The position numbers and the translations under genes are program-made. The notes under the pieces are model-generated. The model saw nothing but the letters and a program-made list of their open reading frames with translations, made no database searches and was not told the DNA's origin. Shown in pieces: positions 47,409 to 54,946 of a DNA stretch of 64,000 nucleotides. The DNA comes from Flavobacterium faecale. GTDB taxonomy: Bacteria; Bacteroidota; Bacteroidia; Flavobacteriales; Flavobacteriaceae. Location of the stretch: positions 1 through 64,000 of the forward strand of contig NZ_CP020918.1 of NCBI RefSeq assembly GCF_003076455.1. The letters run 5' to 3'. Position 1 is the stretch's first letter, and each line of letters begins with the position of its first letter.

Positions 47409-48596
47409 TTATGCTACAATCTCAGTTACCTGACCTGCACCTACAGTTCTACCACCTTCACGGATAGCGAAACGTAATCCAACATTCATTGCGATTGGGC
47501 TTAACAAAGCAACATTGATTGTTAAGTTATCTCCTGGCATTACCATCTCTACACCTTCTGGTAAAGTAATAACTCCTGTTACGTCAGTTGTACGTACGTA
47601 GAACTGTGGACGGTAGTTGTTATGGAATGGAGTATGACGTCCACCTTCTTCTTTTTTCAAGATATAAACCTCAGCTTTGAAAGTGTTGTGTGGTTTTACT
47701 GAACCTGGCTTAATAATAACCATACCTCTTTTGATATCAGCTTTATCAATACCTCTTAACAATAAACCTACGTTATCTCCAGCTTCTCCTCTATCAAGGA
47801 TTTTACGGAACATCTCAACTCCTGTAATAGTAGAAGTCAATTTTTCAGCTCCCATACCGATGATTTCAACTGGATCTCCAGTGTTTGCAATACCAGTTTC
47901 GATACGACCTGTAGCAACAGTTCCACGACCAGTAATTGTAAATGAATCCTCAACTGGCATCAAGAAAGGTTTTTCAGTATCACGTACTGGCTCTTCGATC
48001 CATGCATCAACTGCAGCCATCAATTCAATGATTTTTGGTACCCAAGCTGGATCGTTATTCAATCCACCTAAAGCAGATCCTTGAACAACTGGACAGTTAT
48101 CACCATCATATTCGTAGAAAGACAATAAGTCTCTGATCTCCATTTCAACAAGTTCCAATAATTCCTCATCATCAACCATATCCACTTTGTTCATGAATAC
48201 AACCATTCTAGGAATACCTACCTGACGACCTAAAAGGATATGCTCACGAGTTTGTGGCATTGGTCCATCAGTTGCAGCAACTACAAGGATAGCACCATCC
48301 ATTTGAGCAGCACCAGTAACCATGTTTTTTACGTAATCCGCGTGACCTGGACAGTCAACGTGAGCGTAATGACGATTAGCTGTTTCATACTCTACGTGAG
48401 ATGTATTAATTGTAATACCTCTTTCTTTTTCTTCAGGAGCATTATCAATTTGATCAAAAGATTTCGCTTGACAGTAACCAGCATCAGATAACACTTTAGT
48501 TATTGCAGCAGTTAATGTAGTTTTTCCGTGATCTACGTGTCCGATTGTACCAATATTTAAGTGTGGTTTCGAACGGTTAAAGGTTTCTTTTGCCAT
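47409..48596 (-). CDS. tuf: Elongation factor Tu
   Basis: 395 aa. It delivers aminoacyl-tRNA to the ribosome. G1 GHVDHGKTT (about 18-26), effector [33 protein letters not shown] and the C-terminal [13 protein letters not shown] are all clear. It is the only tuf gene in this window and sits in a tRNA cluster. Confidence 0.99.
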   Translation of the reverse strand: MAKETFNRSKPHLNIGTIGHVDHGKTTLTAAITKVLSDAGYCQAKSFDQIDNAPEEKERGITINTSHVEYETANRHYAHVDCPGHADYVKNMVTGAAQMDGAILVVAATDGPMPQTREHILLGRQVGIPRMVVFMNKVDMVDDEELLELVEMEIRDLLSFYEYDGDNCPVVQGSALGGLNNDPAWVPKIIELMAAVDAWIEEPVRDTEKPFLMPVEDSFTITGRGTVATGRIETGIANTGDPVEIIGMGAEKLTSTITGVEMFRKILDRGEAGDNVGLLLRGIDKADIKRGMVIIKPGSVKPHNTFKAEVYILKKEEGGRHTPFHNNYRPQFYVRTTDVTGVITLPEGVEMVMPGDNLTINVALLSPIAMNVGLRFAIREGGRTVGAGQVTEIVA

Positions 48597-48649
48597 TTTA
48601 CTTAGATTTTAATCTTTATTAATTTATTAGTGTTCAAAATTTTTTATTG

Positions 48650-48721
48650 AGCCAACTACGGGAATTGAACCCGTGACCTCTTCCTTACCAAGGAAGCACT
48701 CTACCTCTGAGCTAAGTCGGC
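48650..48721 (-). tRNA. tRNA-Thr (GGT)
   Basis: 72 nt. Acceptor GCCGACT / AGTTGGC. Anticodon stem CTTCC / GGAAG with loop TTGGTAA gives GGT. T stem ACGGG / CCCGT. It lies 53 bp upstream of tuf. Confidence 0.95.
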
Positions 48722-48784
48722 AGAGAAATCTCAAATTCGAGTGCAAAGCTAATCAAATAACTTTAAACTCAAAACTTTCATTCG

Positions 48785-48865
48785 TGGGGAGAGCAGGATT
48801 CGAACCTGCGAAGTTCACACAGCAGATTTACAGTCTGCCCTCGTTGGCCGCTTGAGTATCTCCCC
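48785..48865 (-). tRNA. tRNA-Tyr (GTA)
   Basis: 81 nt with a long variable arm. Acceptor GGGGAGA / TCTCCCC. Anticodon stem GCAGA / TCTGC with loop CTGTAAA gives GTA. Confidence 0.95.
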
Positions 48866-48911
48866 TCTTTTTTATCTTATTACAATCTTTCAAAAACCTC
48901 AGTTTCATTAG

Positions 48912-48985
48912 AGCCGGCGGAGGGACTCGAACCCACGACCTGCTGATTACAAATCAGCTGCTCTAGCCAACTGAGCTACGCTGGC
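48912..48985 (-). tRNA. tRNA-Thr (TGT)
   Basis: 74 nt. The anticodon stem GCTGA / TCAGC with loop TTTGTAA gives TGT. The acceptor GCCAGCG / CGCCGGC has one A-C mismatch and the T stem GTGGG / CCCTC has one T-T mismatch, so folding is slightly imperfect. It is probably still functional as the first gene of the tuf unit. Confidence 0.88.
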
Positions 48986-48990
48986 AATTC

Positions 48991-49020
48991 AATAAAAAAG
49001 TCCGCTATTTCTAACGGACT
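48991..49020 (-). terminator. Terminator of hpf
   Basis: The minus strand AGTCCGTTA / TAGCGGACT, a 9-bp stem with one G-U pair and a GAAA loop, runs into a T6 tract just before tRNA-Thr. Confidence 0.9.
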
Positions 49021-49021
49021 G

Positions 49022-49029
49022 CAAATGTA
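49022..49029 (-). promoter_or_regulatory. -7 element for the tRNA-tuf unit
   Basis: The minus strand TACATTTG is an exact TAnnTTTG. A start a few bases downstream would fall inside the hpf terminator hairpin. The -33 region is weak. Confidence 0.5.
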
Positions 49030-49075
49030 TAGATTTTATCTCTGAATTAAAACATTTTTTGAATAAATTTTTAAA

Positions 49076-49378
49076 TTATGTTTGAGTTCGTGTTTTTTCT
49101 TTCGTTTTAACTAACAATCGTTCTAGAGAACCGGATGAAAGCTCCATTGCCTCCTCAAAAGATTTGCACTGTTTCTTCACCAAAAATTCGTTTCCAGGTA
49201 CATTTATTTTCACCTCGACAATTTTATTTTGCTTATCACTTGTATTGAGAACCTTCAAATAAACATCTGAAGACACTACCTTTCCATAGTATTTCTCCAA
49301 TTTATCCATTCGCTCTTGAACAAAATTAACTAATTTTCCGTCAACATTAAAGTTGACTGCATGAATACTTACCTTCAT
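49076..49378 (-). CDS. hpf: Ribosome hibernation promoting factor (short HPF/RaiA family)
   Basis: About 100 aa; binds the 30S decoding region and inactivates ribosomes in stationary phase. Start chosen at the second ATG (49378, MKVSIHAVNFNVDGKL). The single domain has the patterns DKLEKYYGKVVSSDVYLKVL and VEVKINVPGNEFLVKK and a basic C-terminus (KTKEKTRTQT). No C-terminal dimerisation domain is present, so it is the short form. It lies downstream of xerC and is followed by its own terminator. Confidence 0.93.
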   Translation of the reverse strand: MKVSIHAVNFNVDGKLVNFVQERMDKLEKYYGKVVSSDVYLKVLNTSDKQNKIVEVKINVPGNEFLVKKQCKSFEEAMELSSGSLERLLVKTKEKTRTQT

Positions 49379-49413
49379 AATCAAAACTTATTTAATGGTT
49401 AAACATTGAATTA

Positions 49414-50307
49414 TTATTTATTCCTAGGATGGGCCTTTTGATACACCTTTTGAAGTTCTACCAAACTACTATGCGTGTATACTTGAGTTGACGCCAAACT
49501 AGCATGTCCTAATAATTCTTTTACTGAATTCAAATCTGCTCCATTGTTTAATAAATGAGTGGCAAAAGTATGTCGCAAAACGTGTGGACTCTTTTTTACC
49601 TTTTCTGAAGCTTGACTAAAGTAAGCATTTATGACTCGATAGACAAGTGAATTATTTAATTTTTGTCCTTTTTTTGTTAGAAAAAAATACTCAGAATCCT
49701 CAATCGCCTCTAATTGAGATCTAAGCCGCAAATATTCTTGCAGCGACTTTTTTACAACGGTTAAAACCGGAATGATACGTTCTTTATTACGCTTACCAAT
49801 TACTTTCACACGCCCTTCAACCAAATCAAGGTCTACTGTTTTCAACTCAATTAATTCTGCTCTACGCATACCAGTGGTATAAAACAACTCTACTATCGCA
49901 TGGTTTCGCACAGATTCAAAACCCACACCAACATGAAACTCCTCTAAAACGAGATTCATCTCTTTCTCTGAAAACGGAATTTGCAGCGACTTAAACCCCT
50001 TTAAAGCTTTGTGCTTTAACATAGGACTCACCTCTATCTGCTTTGATTTTAATAGAAATTTATAAAAAGCTTTTAAGGAAGCCATTTTTCTATTTACCGT
50101 TACAACAGACAACTCTTTGTCTACTAAAAACACAATCCAGGATCTAATTTGACTGTAACCTACCTTATCGATTGTATCCTCGTCAAAGGACGACTTATTA
50201 AAATCTTTAAATTCAATCAAATCCTTTTCATACGCAGTCAATGTATGCACAGAATAATTCTTTTCTTTTTGCAAATAATCTATAAAAGCTGTAATTGTTC
50301 CGTTCAT
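49414..50307 (-). CDS. xerC: Tyrosine recombinase XerC
   Basis: A tyrosine recombinase that resolves chromosome dimers at dif with a partner. Start chosen at ATG 50307 (MNGTITAFIDYLQKEKNYS); an upstream TTG at 50337 would encode a terminator hairpin. The N-terminal SAM-like domain is followed by the catalytic set: Arg in TTGMRRAELIEL, Lys in KVIGKRNKERIIPV, HVLRHTFATHLL, then LGHASLASTQVYTH with the nucleophilic Tyr. The 297-aa length fits XerC/D. The T-tract of the preceding terminator touches the ATG. Confidence 0.93.
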   Translation of the reverse strand: MNGTITAFIDYLQKEKNYSVHTLTAYEKDLIEFKDFNKSSFDEDTIDKVGYSQIRSWIVFLVDKELSVVTVNRKMASLKAFYKFLLKSKQIEVSPMLKHKALKGFKSLQIPFSEKEMNLVLEEFHVGVGFESVRNHAIVELFYTTGMRRAELIELKTVDLDLVEGRVKVIGKRNKERIIPVLTVVKKSLQEYLRLRSQLEAIEDSEYFFLTKKGQKLNNSLVYRVINAYFSQASEKVKKSPHVLRHTFATHLLNNGADLNSVKELLGHASLASTQVYTHSSLVELQKVYQKAHPRNK

Positions 50308-50355
50308 AAAAAAACCGTTAATACTCAAAGTTAACAAACTTTGAATACTAACGGT
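50308..50355 (-). terminator. Terminator of the 217-aa protein gene, abutting the xerC start
   Basis: The minus strand ACCGTTAGTATTCAAAGTT pairs with AACTTTGAGTATTAACGGT (19 bp, two G-U pairs) around TGTT. It is followed by T7, which runs directly into the xerC ATG. Confidence 0.92.
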
Positions 50356-50375
50356 AATTACTTGTGTAATTCGTT

Positions 50376-51029
50376 CTATTTTTTCTTTCTAAAACTAAAG
50401 TAATACGTTACTTCAAAACCTAAATTGTATTTGGTATCGACATCTATCTCTTTTGTTTTTTTAACAACCTTATTAAAATTAATATTATCCATAAAAACAG
50501 ACAATAAAATTGAATCAAACGATTCTGACCATAATTTTCCAATAACCCCCAAATTCAAACCAAAAGAACGACTAACTCCTTTACGAATTTCTTCTGAGCG
50601 AATAATCTTTGAACCTTGATACAGTATAACCCTATCGGTTGCCTTTATTTCGGCATAATTATATTTTGGTTTTACCGCCAAATACCAATAATCATCTTCA
50701 TCAATAGAAACAGAAAAATTGGGTGTAATACTCCAATTAAATGCTTGCAAGTTTGTAAAAACATCTTTTGAACGTAAAGAAGGATCTATAATATCATAAG
50801 TAGTATTATTCTGTAAAGACCCAAAAAAGAATCTCATTTCTATCTCTGGCTTGATAAAACCCTCCAAATTATATTGAACACCTGTAGAAAGATTTAAATA
50901 ACCATTATTATCAAAAGACGTATTAATGTTTTGTCCCGCTCCTAAAAAAGCCAATACTTTTTGTGCGTTCACACAAAAAGTATTGACAATAACTATAAAT
51001 AATACTTTACTTATTTTAAAATAACCCAT
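50376..51029 (-). CDS. Hypothetical outer-membrane-type protein
   Basis: 217 aa with a signal peptide (about 1-22, ending CVNAQ) and alternating polar/aromatic strands to the C-terminus, such as YLNLSTGVQYNLEGF, YWYLAVKPKYNY and NLGFEVTYYFSF. This suggests a small outer-membrane beta-barrel or lipocalin-like protein. No family is recognised. It overlaps the end of the upstream gene by 19 bp, so the two are co-translated. A strong terminator follows. Confidence 0.7.
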   Translation of the reverse strand: MGYFKISKVLFIVIVNTFCVNAQKVLAFLGAGQNINTSFDNNGYLNLSTGVQYNLEGFIKPEIEMRFFFGSLQNNTTYDIIDPSLRSKDVFTNLQAFNWSITPNFSVSIDEDDYWYLAVKPKYNYAEIKATDRVILYQGSKIIRSEEIRKGVSRSFGLNLGVIGKLWSESFDSILLSVFMDNINFNKVVKKTKEIDVDTKYNLGFEVTYYFSFRKKK

Positions 51030-51553
51030 GCAACTGTAAAATTCAATATTGGAACAATACTATTATTTTGGTTTTTACTAATATTATAACCAAGCCCAGC
51101 GTTAGCCCCTAGATTCACACCTGATTTATATGTTTTTTGAAAACCCCAAACAGCTCCAGCCGTAAACCCGTCTAAAGTACTAATATGAAAATCATCATTA
51201 ATCGGTTTTCCATAATAACTAATAGACGGCGCTACAAAACCGCCAGAATTTCCAGTTATGGATTTACCTTTATCCAAACGTTTATCCAAATTATAATAAA
51301 AACGATATTGTCCTCTAACAAAAGGAACTGCCAAAACCTTCAACTGGCCATTGTTATCATTAACCCCTCCTAAAGATAAATTCATATCAACATTAAAGGT
51401 CGAATTGCTACCAACACCCCATTCATAGCCTAAACCCGGGGATAATATGTTAACTTTAAATAAACGTTCACTAACCTTTACCGTTTGCGCTATTCCAAGC
51501 TTTGCAAACAAAAAAACAATTGTATAAATTACTAACTTCTTCATTATTTTCAT
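51011..51553 (-). CDS. Hypothetical outer-membrane beta-barrel-like protein
   Basis: 180 aa with a signal peptide (about 1-22, ending LGIAQ) and amphipathic strands: LSPGLGYEWGVGSNSTFNVDM, VRGQYRFYYNLDKR and VNLGANAGLGYNISKN. It resembles small Bacteroidota outer-membrane barrel proteins. Its function is unknown. The start may be the ATG at 51553 or MKK three codons later. It overlaps the next gene by 19 bp. Confidence 0.7.
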   Translation of the reverse strand: MKIMKKLVIYTIVFLFAKLGIAQTVKVSERLFKVNILSPGLGYEWGVGSNSTFNVDMNLSLGGVNDNNGQLKVLAVPFVRGQYRFYYNLDKRLDKGKSITGNSGGFVAPSISYYGKPINDDFHISTLDGFTAGAVWGFQKTYKSGVNLGANAGLGYNISKNQNNSIVPILNFTVAWVILK

Positions 51554-51700
51554 TTTATTTTATCCGTTTAAATCAACACAATTTCCACTTACTTCAAATA
51601 CATTTAGCGCCAGAGGGTTACAATCTCGCATCAGTTTCTTCCCTAGCTACTTAGCATCAAAATAAACCAAGCCATATTTAATACTTAAATCATCAATTGA

Positions 51701-51817
51701 TTAAACAACCACAATTTGAGGCGGAGCCTCGTAAAAATCGTTTTTCTTAGATTGACTAAAAACAAGAATTAAACAGCAAAGCAAAGCCTCAAACACTATT
51801 AGCTTCTTTGTTTCCAT
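51701..51817 (-). CDS. 38-aa signal-peptide-bearing small ORF
   Basis: ATG at 51817 opens METKKLIVFEALLCCLILVF, then SQSKKNDFYEAPPQIVVV and a stop. A basic start, hydrophobic core and FSQ look like a signal peptide, leaving a mature peptide of about 17 residues rich in Pro and Val. A promoter box TATATTTG (51847-51854, minus strand) lies about 30 bp upstream. It could be a leader or exported peptide for the downstream barrel genes, or a chance ORF. No family is known. Confidence 0.45.
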   Translation of the reverse strand: METKKLIVFEALLCCLILVFSQSKKNDFYEAPPQIVVV

Positions 51818-51846
51818 AAATTACTTATTTTTTTAAATTAAAAAAA

Positions 51847-51854
51847 CAAATATA
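51847..51854 (-). promoter_or_regulatory. -7 element for the 38-aa ORF and downstream barrel genes
   Basis: The minus strand TATATTTG is an exact match, with TTTTTG about 15 bp further upstream. Confidence 0.5.
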
Positions 51855-51902
51855 AATTATTTTCTTACACAAAAAGAAATACCCAAAGTTTTTTTTTAAC
51901 AC

Positions 51903-51941
51903 AAAAAAAATAGCATTGAAGTATTAAACTTCAATGCTATT
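51903..51941 (-). terminator. Terminator of rpsU
   Basis: The stem AATAGCATTGAAGT / ACTTCAATGCTATT has a short loop and a minus-strand T8 tract. Confidence 0.92.
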
Positions 51942-51966
51942 CTTATTTATTTCTATCAAGAAACTA

Positions 51967-52161
51967 CTAACTCTCTAAACCATCTTTCATGTTTTGGATG
52001 TAAGCTGCTTTTTGAATTTTGATTCTATTTTTCACAGAAGGCTTGATAAAAGCTTGACGAGCTCTTAATTGACGCACTGTTCCAGTTTTATCAAATTTTC
52101 TTTTATAGCGCTTTAGTGCTCTATCGATATTTTCTCCGTCTTTAATTGGTATAATTAACAT
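51967..52161 (-). CDS. rpsU: Ribosomal protein bS21
   Basis: 64 aa, very basic; a small-subunit protein next to the 16S 3' end. It reads MLIIPIKDGENIDRALKRYK then RQLRARQAFIKPSVKNR, typical of Bacteroidota bS21. In Flavobacterium johnsoniae bS21 helps hide the anti-Shine-Dalgarno sequence, and the rpsU mRNA uses a strong Shine-Dalgarno so that ribosomes lacking bS21 make more of it. The same arrangement is visible here: a 10-base SD, a consensus promoter and a short leader. It is monocistronic with its own terminator. Confidence 0.97.
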   Translation of the reverse strand: MLIIPIKDGENIDRALKRYKRKFDKTGTVRQLRARQAFIKPSVKNRIKIQKAAYIQNMKDGLES

Positions 52162-52169
52162 AATTTTGA

Positions 52170-52179
52170 CACCCCCTTT
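52170..52179 (-). promoter_or_regulatory. Strong Shine-Dalgarno sequence of rpsU
   Basis: The minus strand AAAGGGGGTG lies 8 nt before the ATG and pairs over 10 bases with CACCTCCTTT of the 16S 3' end (one G-U). No comparable SD was noticed before the other genes in this window. Confidence 0.85.
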
Positions 52180-52190
52180 CGTTAAGTGTG

Positions 52191-52220
52191 CAAAGGTAGT
52201 CTTTATTTTGAATTGACCAA
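52191..52220 (-). promoter_or_regulatory. Consensus promoter of rpsU
   Basis: On the minus strand TTG (52218-52220), 19 bp, then TACCTTTG (52191-52198). The predicted leader is about 25 nt. Confidence 0.8.
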
Positions 52221-52425
52221 CTCCAAGTTTAAAAATTTTTTAATCTAGTTCAAAACCGGTAAACACCTCCATCATCAAAAGCCTCCAACGTATTCAAAGA
52301 CAATTATTTTTAGAACTACAAAAAAACATTATTGATTAAAATACCATTCTCCAATAACAAATAAATTCCGGCCATCATTCACATGTAGTTAAACGGGATC
52401 AACCTATGTTTACTGGTTTGCGTGA

Positions 52426-52521
52426 GGGATCGCAGCGTTATCCTTTTGTGTGGTCCCATTTTTTTTTGGGACGACACAAAAGATATAGCGTAGAGCCCGA
52501 CCCGTGTTTTTCTCACGGGTC
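52426..52521. repeat. Long palindromic repeat, copy A
   Basis: GATCGCAGCGTTATCCTTTTGTG is mirrored by CACAAAAGATATAGCG around a GGTCCCA / TGGGAC hairpin. A second hairpin GACCCGTG / CACGGGTC (52499-52521) follows. The core is shared with copy B at 60822-60896. The rest of the 52221-52602 gap holds nothing else I can name. Confidence 0.75.
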
Positions 52522-52602
52522 ACGCCCACATAAAAGGAGCTTAAACAAGAAAAGGAGCTAAATCCAATGATTTAACTCCTTTTACTTGATATCTTTTGTG
52601 GA

Positions 52603-53742
52603 CTATTTTAAAATATTTCTTGCGATTACTACTTTTTGGATTTCGGTAGTTCCTTCACCAATGGTACACAATTTGGCATCACGATAGAATTTTTCTACTG
52701 GGAAATCTTTTGTATATCCGTATCCTCCATGGATTTGGATGGCCTCGTTTGCTACTTTGCAACATACCTCTGACGCATACATTTTGGCCATGGCCCCCAT
52801 AGTCGTTACAGGTTTGTGTTGCTGTTTTAAGAAAGCAGCTTTATGCAAAAGCAATTCTGAGGCTTCAATCTCAGTAACCATATCAGCAAGCTTGAACGAA
52901 ATTCCTTGAAAAGCACTAATAGGTTTCCCGAATTGATGTCTTTCTTTTGAATATTTAAGCGCTGCTTCATAAGCACCTTTGGCGATCCCGAGCGAAAGTG
53001 CACCGATTGATATTCTACCACCATCAAGAATTTTCATGGCTTGAACAAAACCATCCCCTACTTCACCTAAACGGTTAGCATCTGGTATGCGGCAGTTATC
53101 AAAAACCAACTCGGCTGTTTCACTGGCACGCATTCCTAATTTATTTTCTTTTTTACCTGAGGTAAAACCTTCCATCCCTTTTTCGAATACAAAAGCGGTC
53201 ATTCCATGAGAATCACCTTTCTCACCTGTACGAACAATCACAACTGCGATATCACCAGAAATGGCATGGGTAATGAAATTTTTTGCTCCATTAACGATCC
53301 AATGATCACCATCTTTTTTGGCAGTTGTATTCATTCCACCCGCATCAGAACCTGTATTGTGCTCTGTTAAACCCCACGCACCAATGTGCTCTGCAGTAGC
53401 TAATTTTGGAATCCATTTTTTCTTTTGTTCTTCATTTCCAAAAGTCAAAATATGATTGGTACAAAGTGAATTGTGTGCCGCCACAGACAAACCAATTGAA
53501 GGATCTACTTTTGAAATTTCTTCGATTATCGTGATGTATTCATGATACCCTAAGCCCGAACCACCAAGCTCCTCGGGAACTAAAACACCCATAAAACCCA
53601 TTTCGCCTAATTTCTTGAATAAAGGCACAGGGAAAATTTGAGCTTCATCCCATTCCATTATAAACGGGCGAATATTAATTTCTGCAAAATCTTTTATGGA
53701 TTGCGCAATCATAGACTGCGTCTCGTTATAGTCAAAGTTCAT
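52603..53742 (-). CDS. Acyl-CoA dehydrogenase
   Basis: A FAD enzyme making trans-2-enoyl-CoA in fatty-acid or branched-chain catabolism. The 379-aa protein has the FAD/substrate patterns GAWGLTEHNTGSDAGGMNT (about 126-144) and WIVNGAKNFITHA, then ERHQFGKPISAFQGISF (about 268-284). The C-terminal IGEGTTEIQKVVIARNIL supplies catalytic Glu363. It looks like the short-chain/butyryl-CoA type, but chain length is not fixed by eye. A promoter (53769-53800) lies within the end of the upstream gene. Confidence 0.94.
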   Translation of the reverse strand: MNFDYNETQSMIAQSIKDFAEINIRPFIMEWDEAQIFPVPLFKKLGEMGFMGVLVPEELGGSGLGYHEYITIIEEISKVDPSIGLSVAAHNSLCTNHILTFGNEEQKKKWIPKLATAEHIGAWGLTEHNTGSDAGGMNTTAKKDGDHWIVNGAKNFITHAISGDIAVVIVRTGEKGDSHGMTAFVFEKGMEGFTSGKKENKLGMRASETAELVFDNCRIPDANRLGEVGDGFVQAMKILDGGRISIGALSLGIAKGAYEAALKYSKERHQFGKPISAFQGISFKLADMVTEIEASELLLHKAAFLKQQHKPVTTMGAMAKMYASEVCCKVANEAIQIHGGYGYTKDFPVEKFYRDAKLCTIGEGTTEIQKVVIARNILK

Positions 53743-53759
53743 CGTATGGTTTTTGTATT

Positions 53760-54647
53760 TTAGAAGGTCAAATATAAGGCTATAATATTGGCTTTTTCAA
53801 TAGACAAGCCTTTAATTTTTGTTAAATCAGTTGCATTTTTAAAATCTCCATTCATGCTTCTGCACATTACAATCTCTTTGGCCATTGCATACCTGAAATA
53901 AGGAAAAGCAGAAATCTCTTTTACGGAGGCATTATTAATGTCTATTTTTTTTAGTACCGGTTGCTTTTCTACTCGAAAACTAGCTTCTAATTTGGTAAGT
54001 ACTTCTGGAGGCAAACCCCACACATCTTCCATTTGCTGCATGGACACAAAACCGCCTACACCCTCTCTAAACTTGATAATTCGATCTGAATATCCAGCTC
54101 CTATCCCGTTTATTTTCATGAAATCTTCGGCGGTTGCTGCATTGACATCTAGAATCGGAATCTTATCTGCCTTAGCAAAAGTTTGTTTTTCGTATTTCAC
54201 ATAACCATTATTCTCTTTTTTATGGGTCACCCAGTCTGGAAATTTAAATAATGGAGCCATTACAGCAAGTAATGAATCTGATACTTTGGTTACCTTTTGA
54301 AAATCGGCTGCTGAATTTACATATTGATTTGTTTTTCTAAAAGCCAGTAGGCGATCGATCTCTTGAACAGACATTCCTAATTTGTAACCTTTATAGTCCG
54401 TAATAAAATTGGGATTATAAGGTCTAAGTTCAAATTTACCATCAGGAGCTTCCAATTTGAGTCTATCGATTTCTTTTTGAGTGGCCATCCATGCCGTTTC
54501 TTCAGCCGAAAGAGTGTCTGAGGAGGTATTGTATTGCAGGTATACCGTTAGTCCAAACAATAATAAAATTAAAAACACAAAAGCAAAAATGCCATTTCGT
54601 TGCTCTCTAGAGTATTCAAAGTACTTTTTTATTGTCATTTTGCCCAC
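53760..54647 (-). CDS. Membrane-anchored helix-hairpin-helix (ComEA-like) protein
   Basis: 295 aa. A membrane helix (about 20-38, GIFAFVFLILLLFGLTVYL) is followed by a region with LDVNAATAEDFMKINGIGAGY (about 165-185) and IDINNASVKEISAFPYFRY (about 236-254). Both are helix-hairpin-helix units like those of ComEA, which binds DNA during uptake. Many Bacteroidota carry such proteins; here no other competence genes are adjacent, so the role is uncertain. Start could also be MTIKK three codons on. Confidence 0.82.
   Translation of the reverse strand: MGKMTIKKYFEYSREQRNGIFAFVFLILLLFGLTVYLQYNTSSDTLSAEETAWMATQKEIDRLKLEAPDGKFELRPYNPNFITDYKGYKLGMSVQEIDRLLAFRKTNQYVNSAADFQKVTKVSDSLLAVMAPLFKFPDWVTHKKENNGYVKYEKQTFAKADKIPILDVNAATAEDFMKINGIGAGYSDRIIKFREGVGGFVSMQQMEDVWGLPPEVLTKLEASFRVEKQPVLKKIDINNASVKEISAFPYFRYAMAKEIVMCRSMNGDFKNATDLTKIKGLSIEKANIIALYLTF
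53769..53800 (-). promoter_or_regulatory. Promoter of the acyl-CoA dehydrogenase gene
   Basis: On the minus strand TTG (53798-53800), 21 bp, then TATATTTG (53769-53776). It lies in the last codons of the helix-hairpin-helix gene. Confidence 0.6.
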
Positions 54648-54946
54648 GTTATTTATAGAATGAATTATTGAAAAAAAATACTAGCATCCGCACAAATAAA
54701 ATTATTGTTTTTTCTCGAAAATACAATACATTTGGCACCTAAAAATAACAATACTATCTAGTAAGTGAACTAAATTAACAATTTAACCATCAATTATCTC
54801 AACGGAACAAATTGCATCACTTTTTTAAGGAGTTCCACCAGAAGATCACCCCTTAAGAATGTTTTGTAAAAAATGCTAAGAAATAAATGTAAAACCAAAA
54901 ATTGTTAGTCTAAACACTCTGAAAGATAGTCACAAAAGAATATTAT
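54648..54946. other. Divergent gap without recognised elements
   Basis: AT-rich sequence between divergent genes. No exact TAnnTTTG was found on either strand and no stable structure is evident. Confidence 0.4.

Noticed and set aside
50308..50337. Upstream TTG start for xerC
   Set aside because: The extra codons are the stem and T-tract of a terminator; MNGTITAF fits the family.
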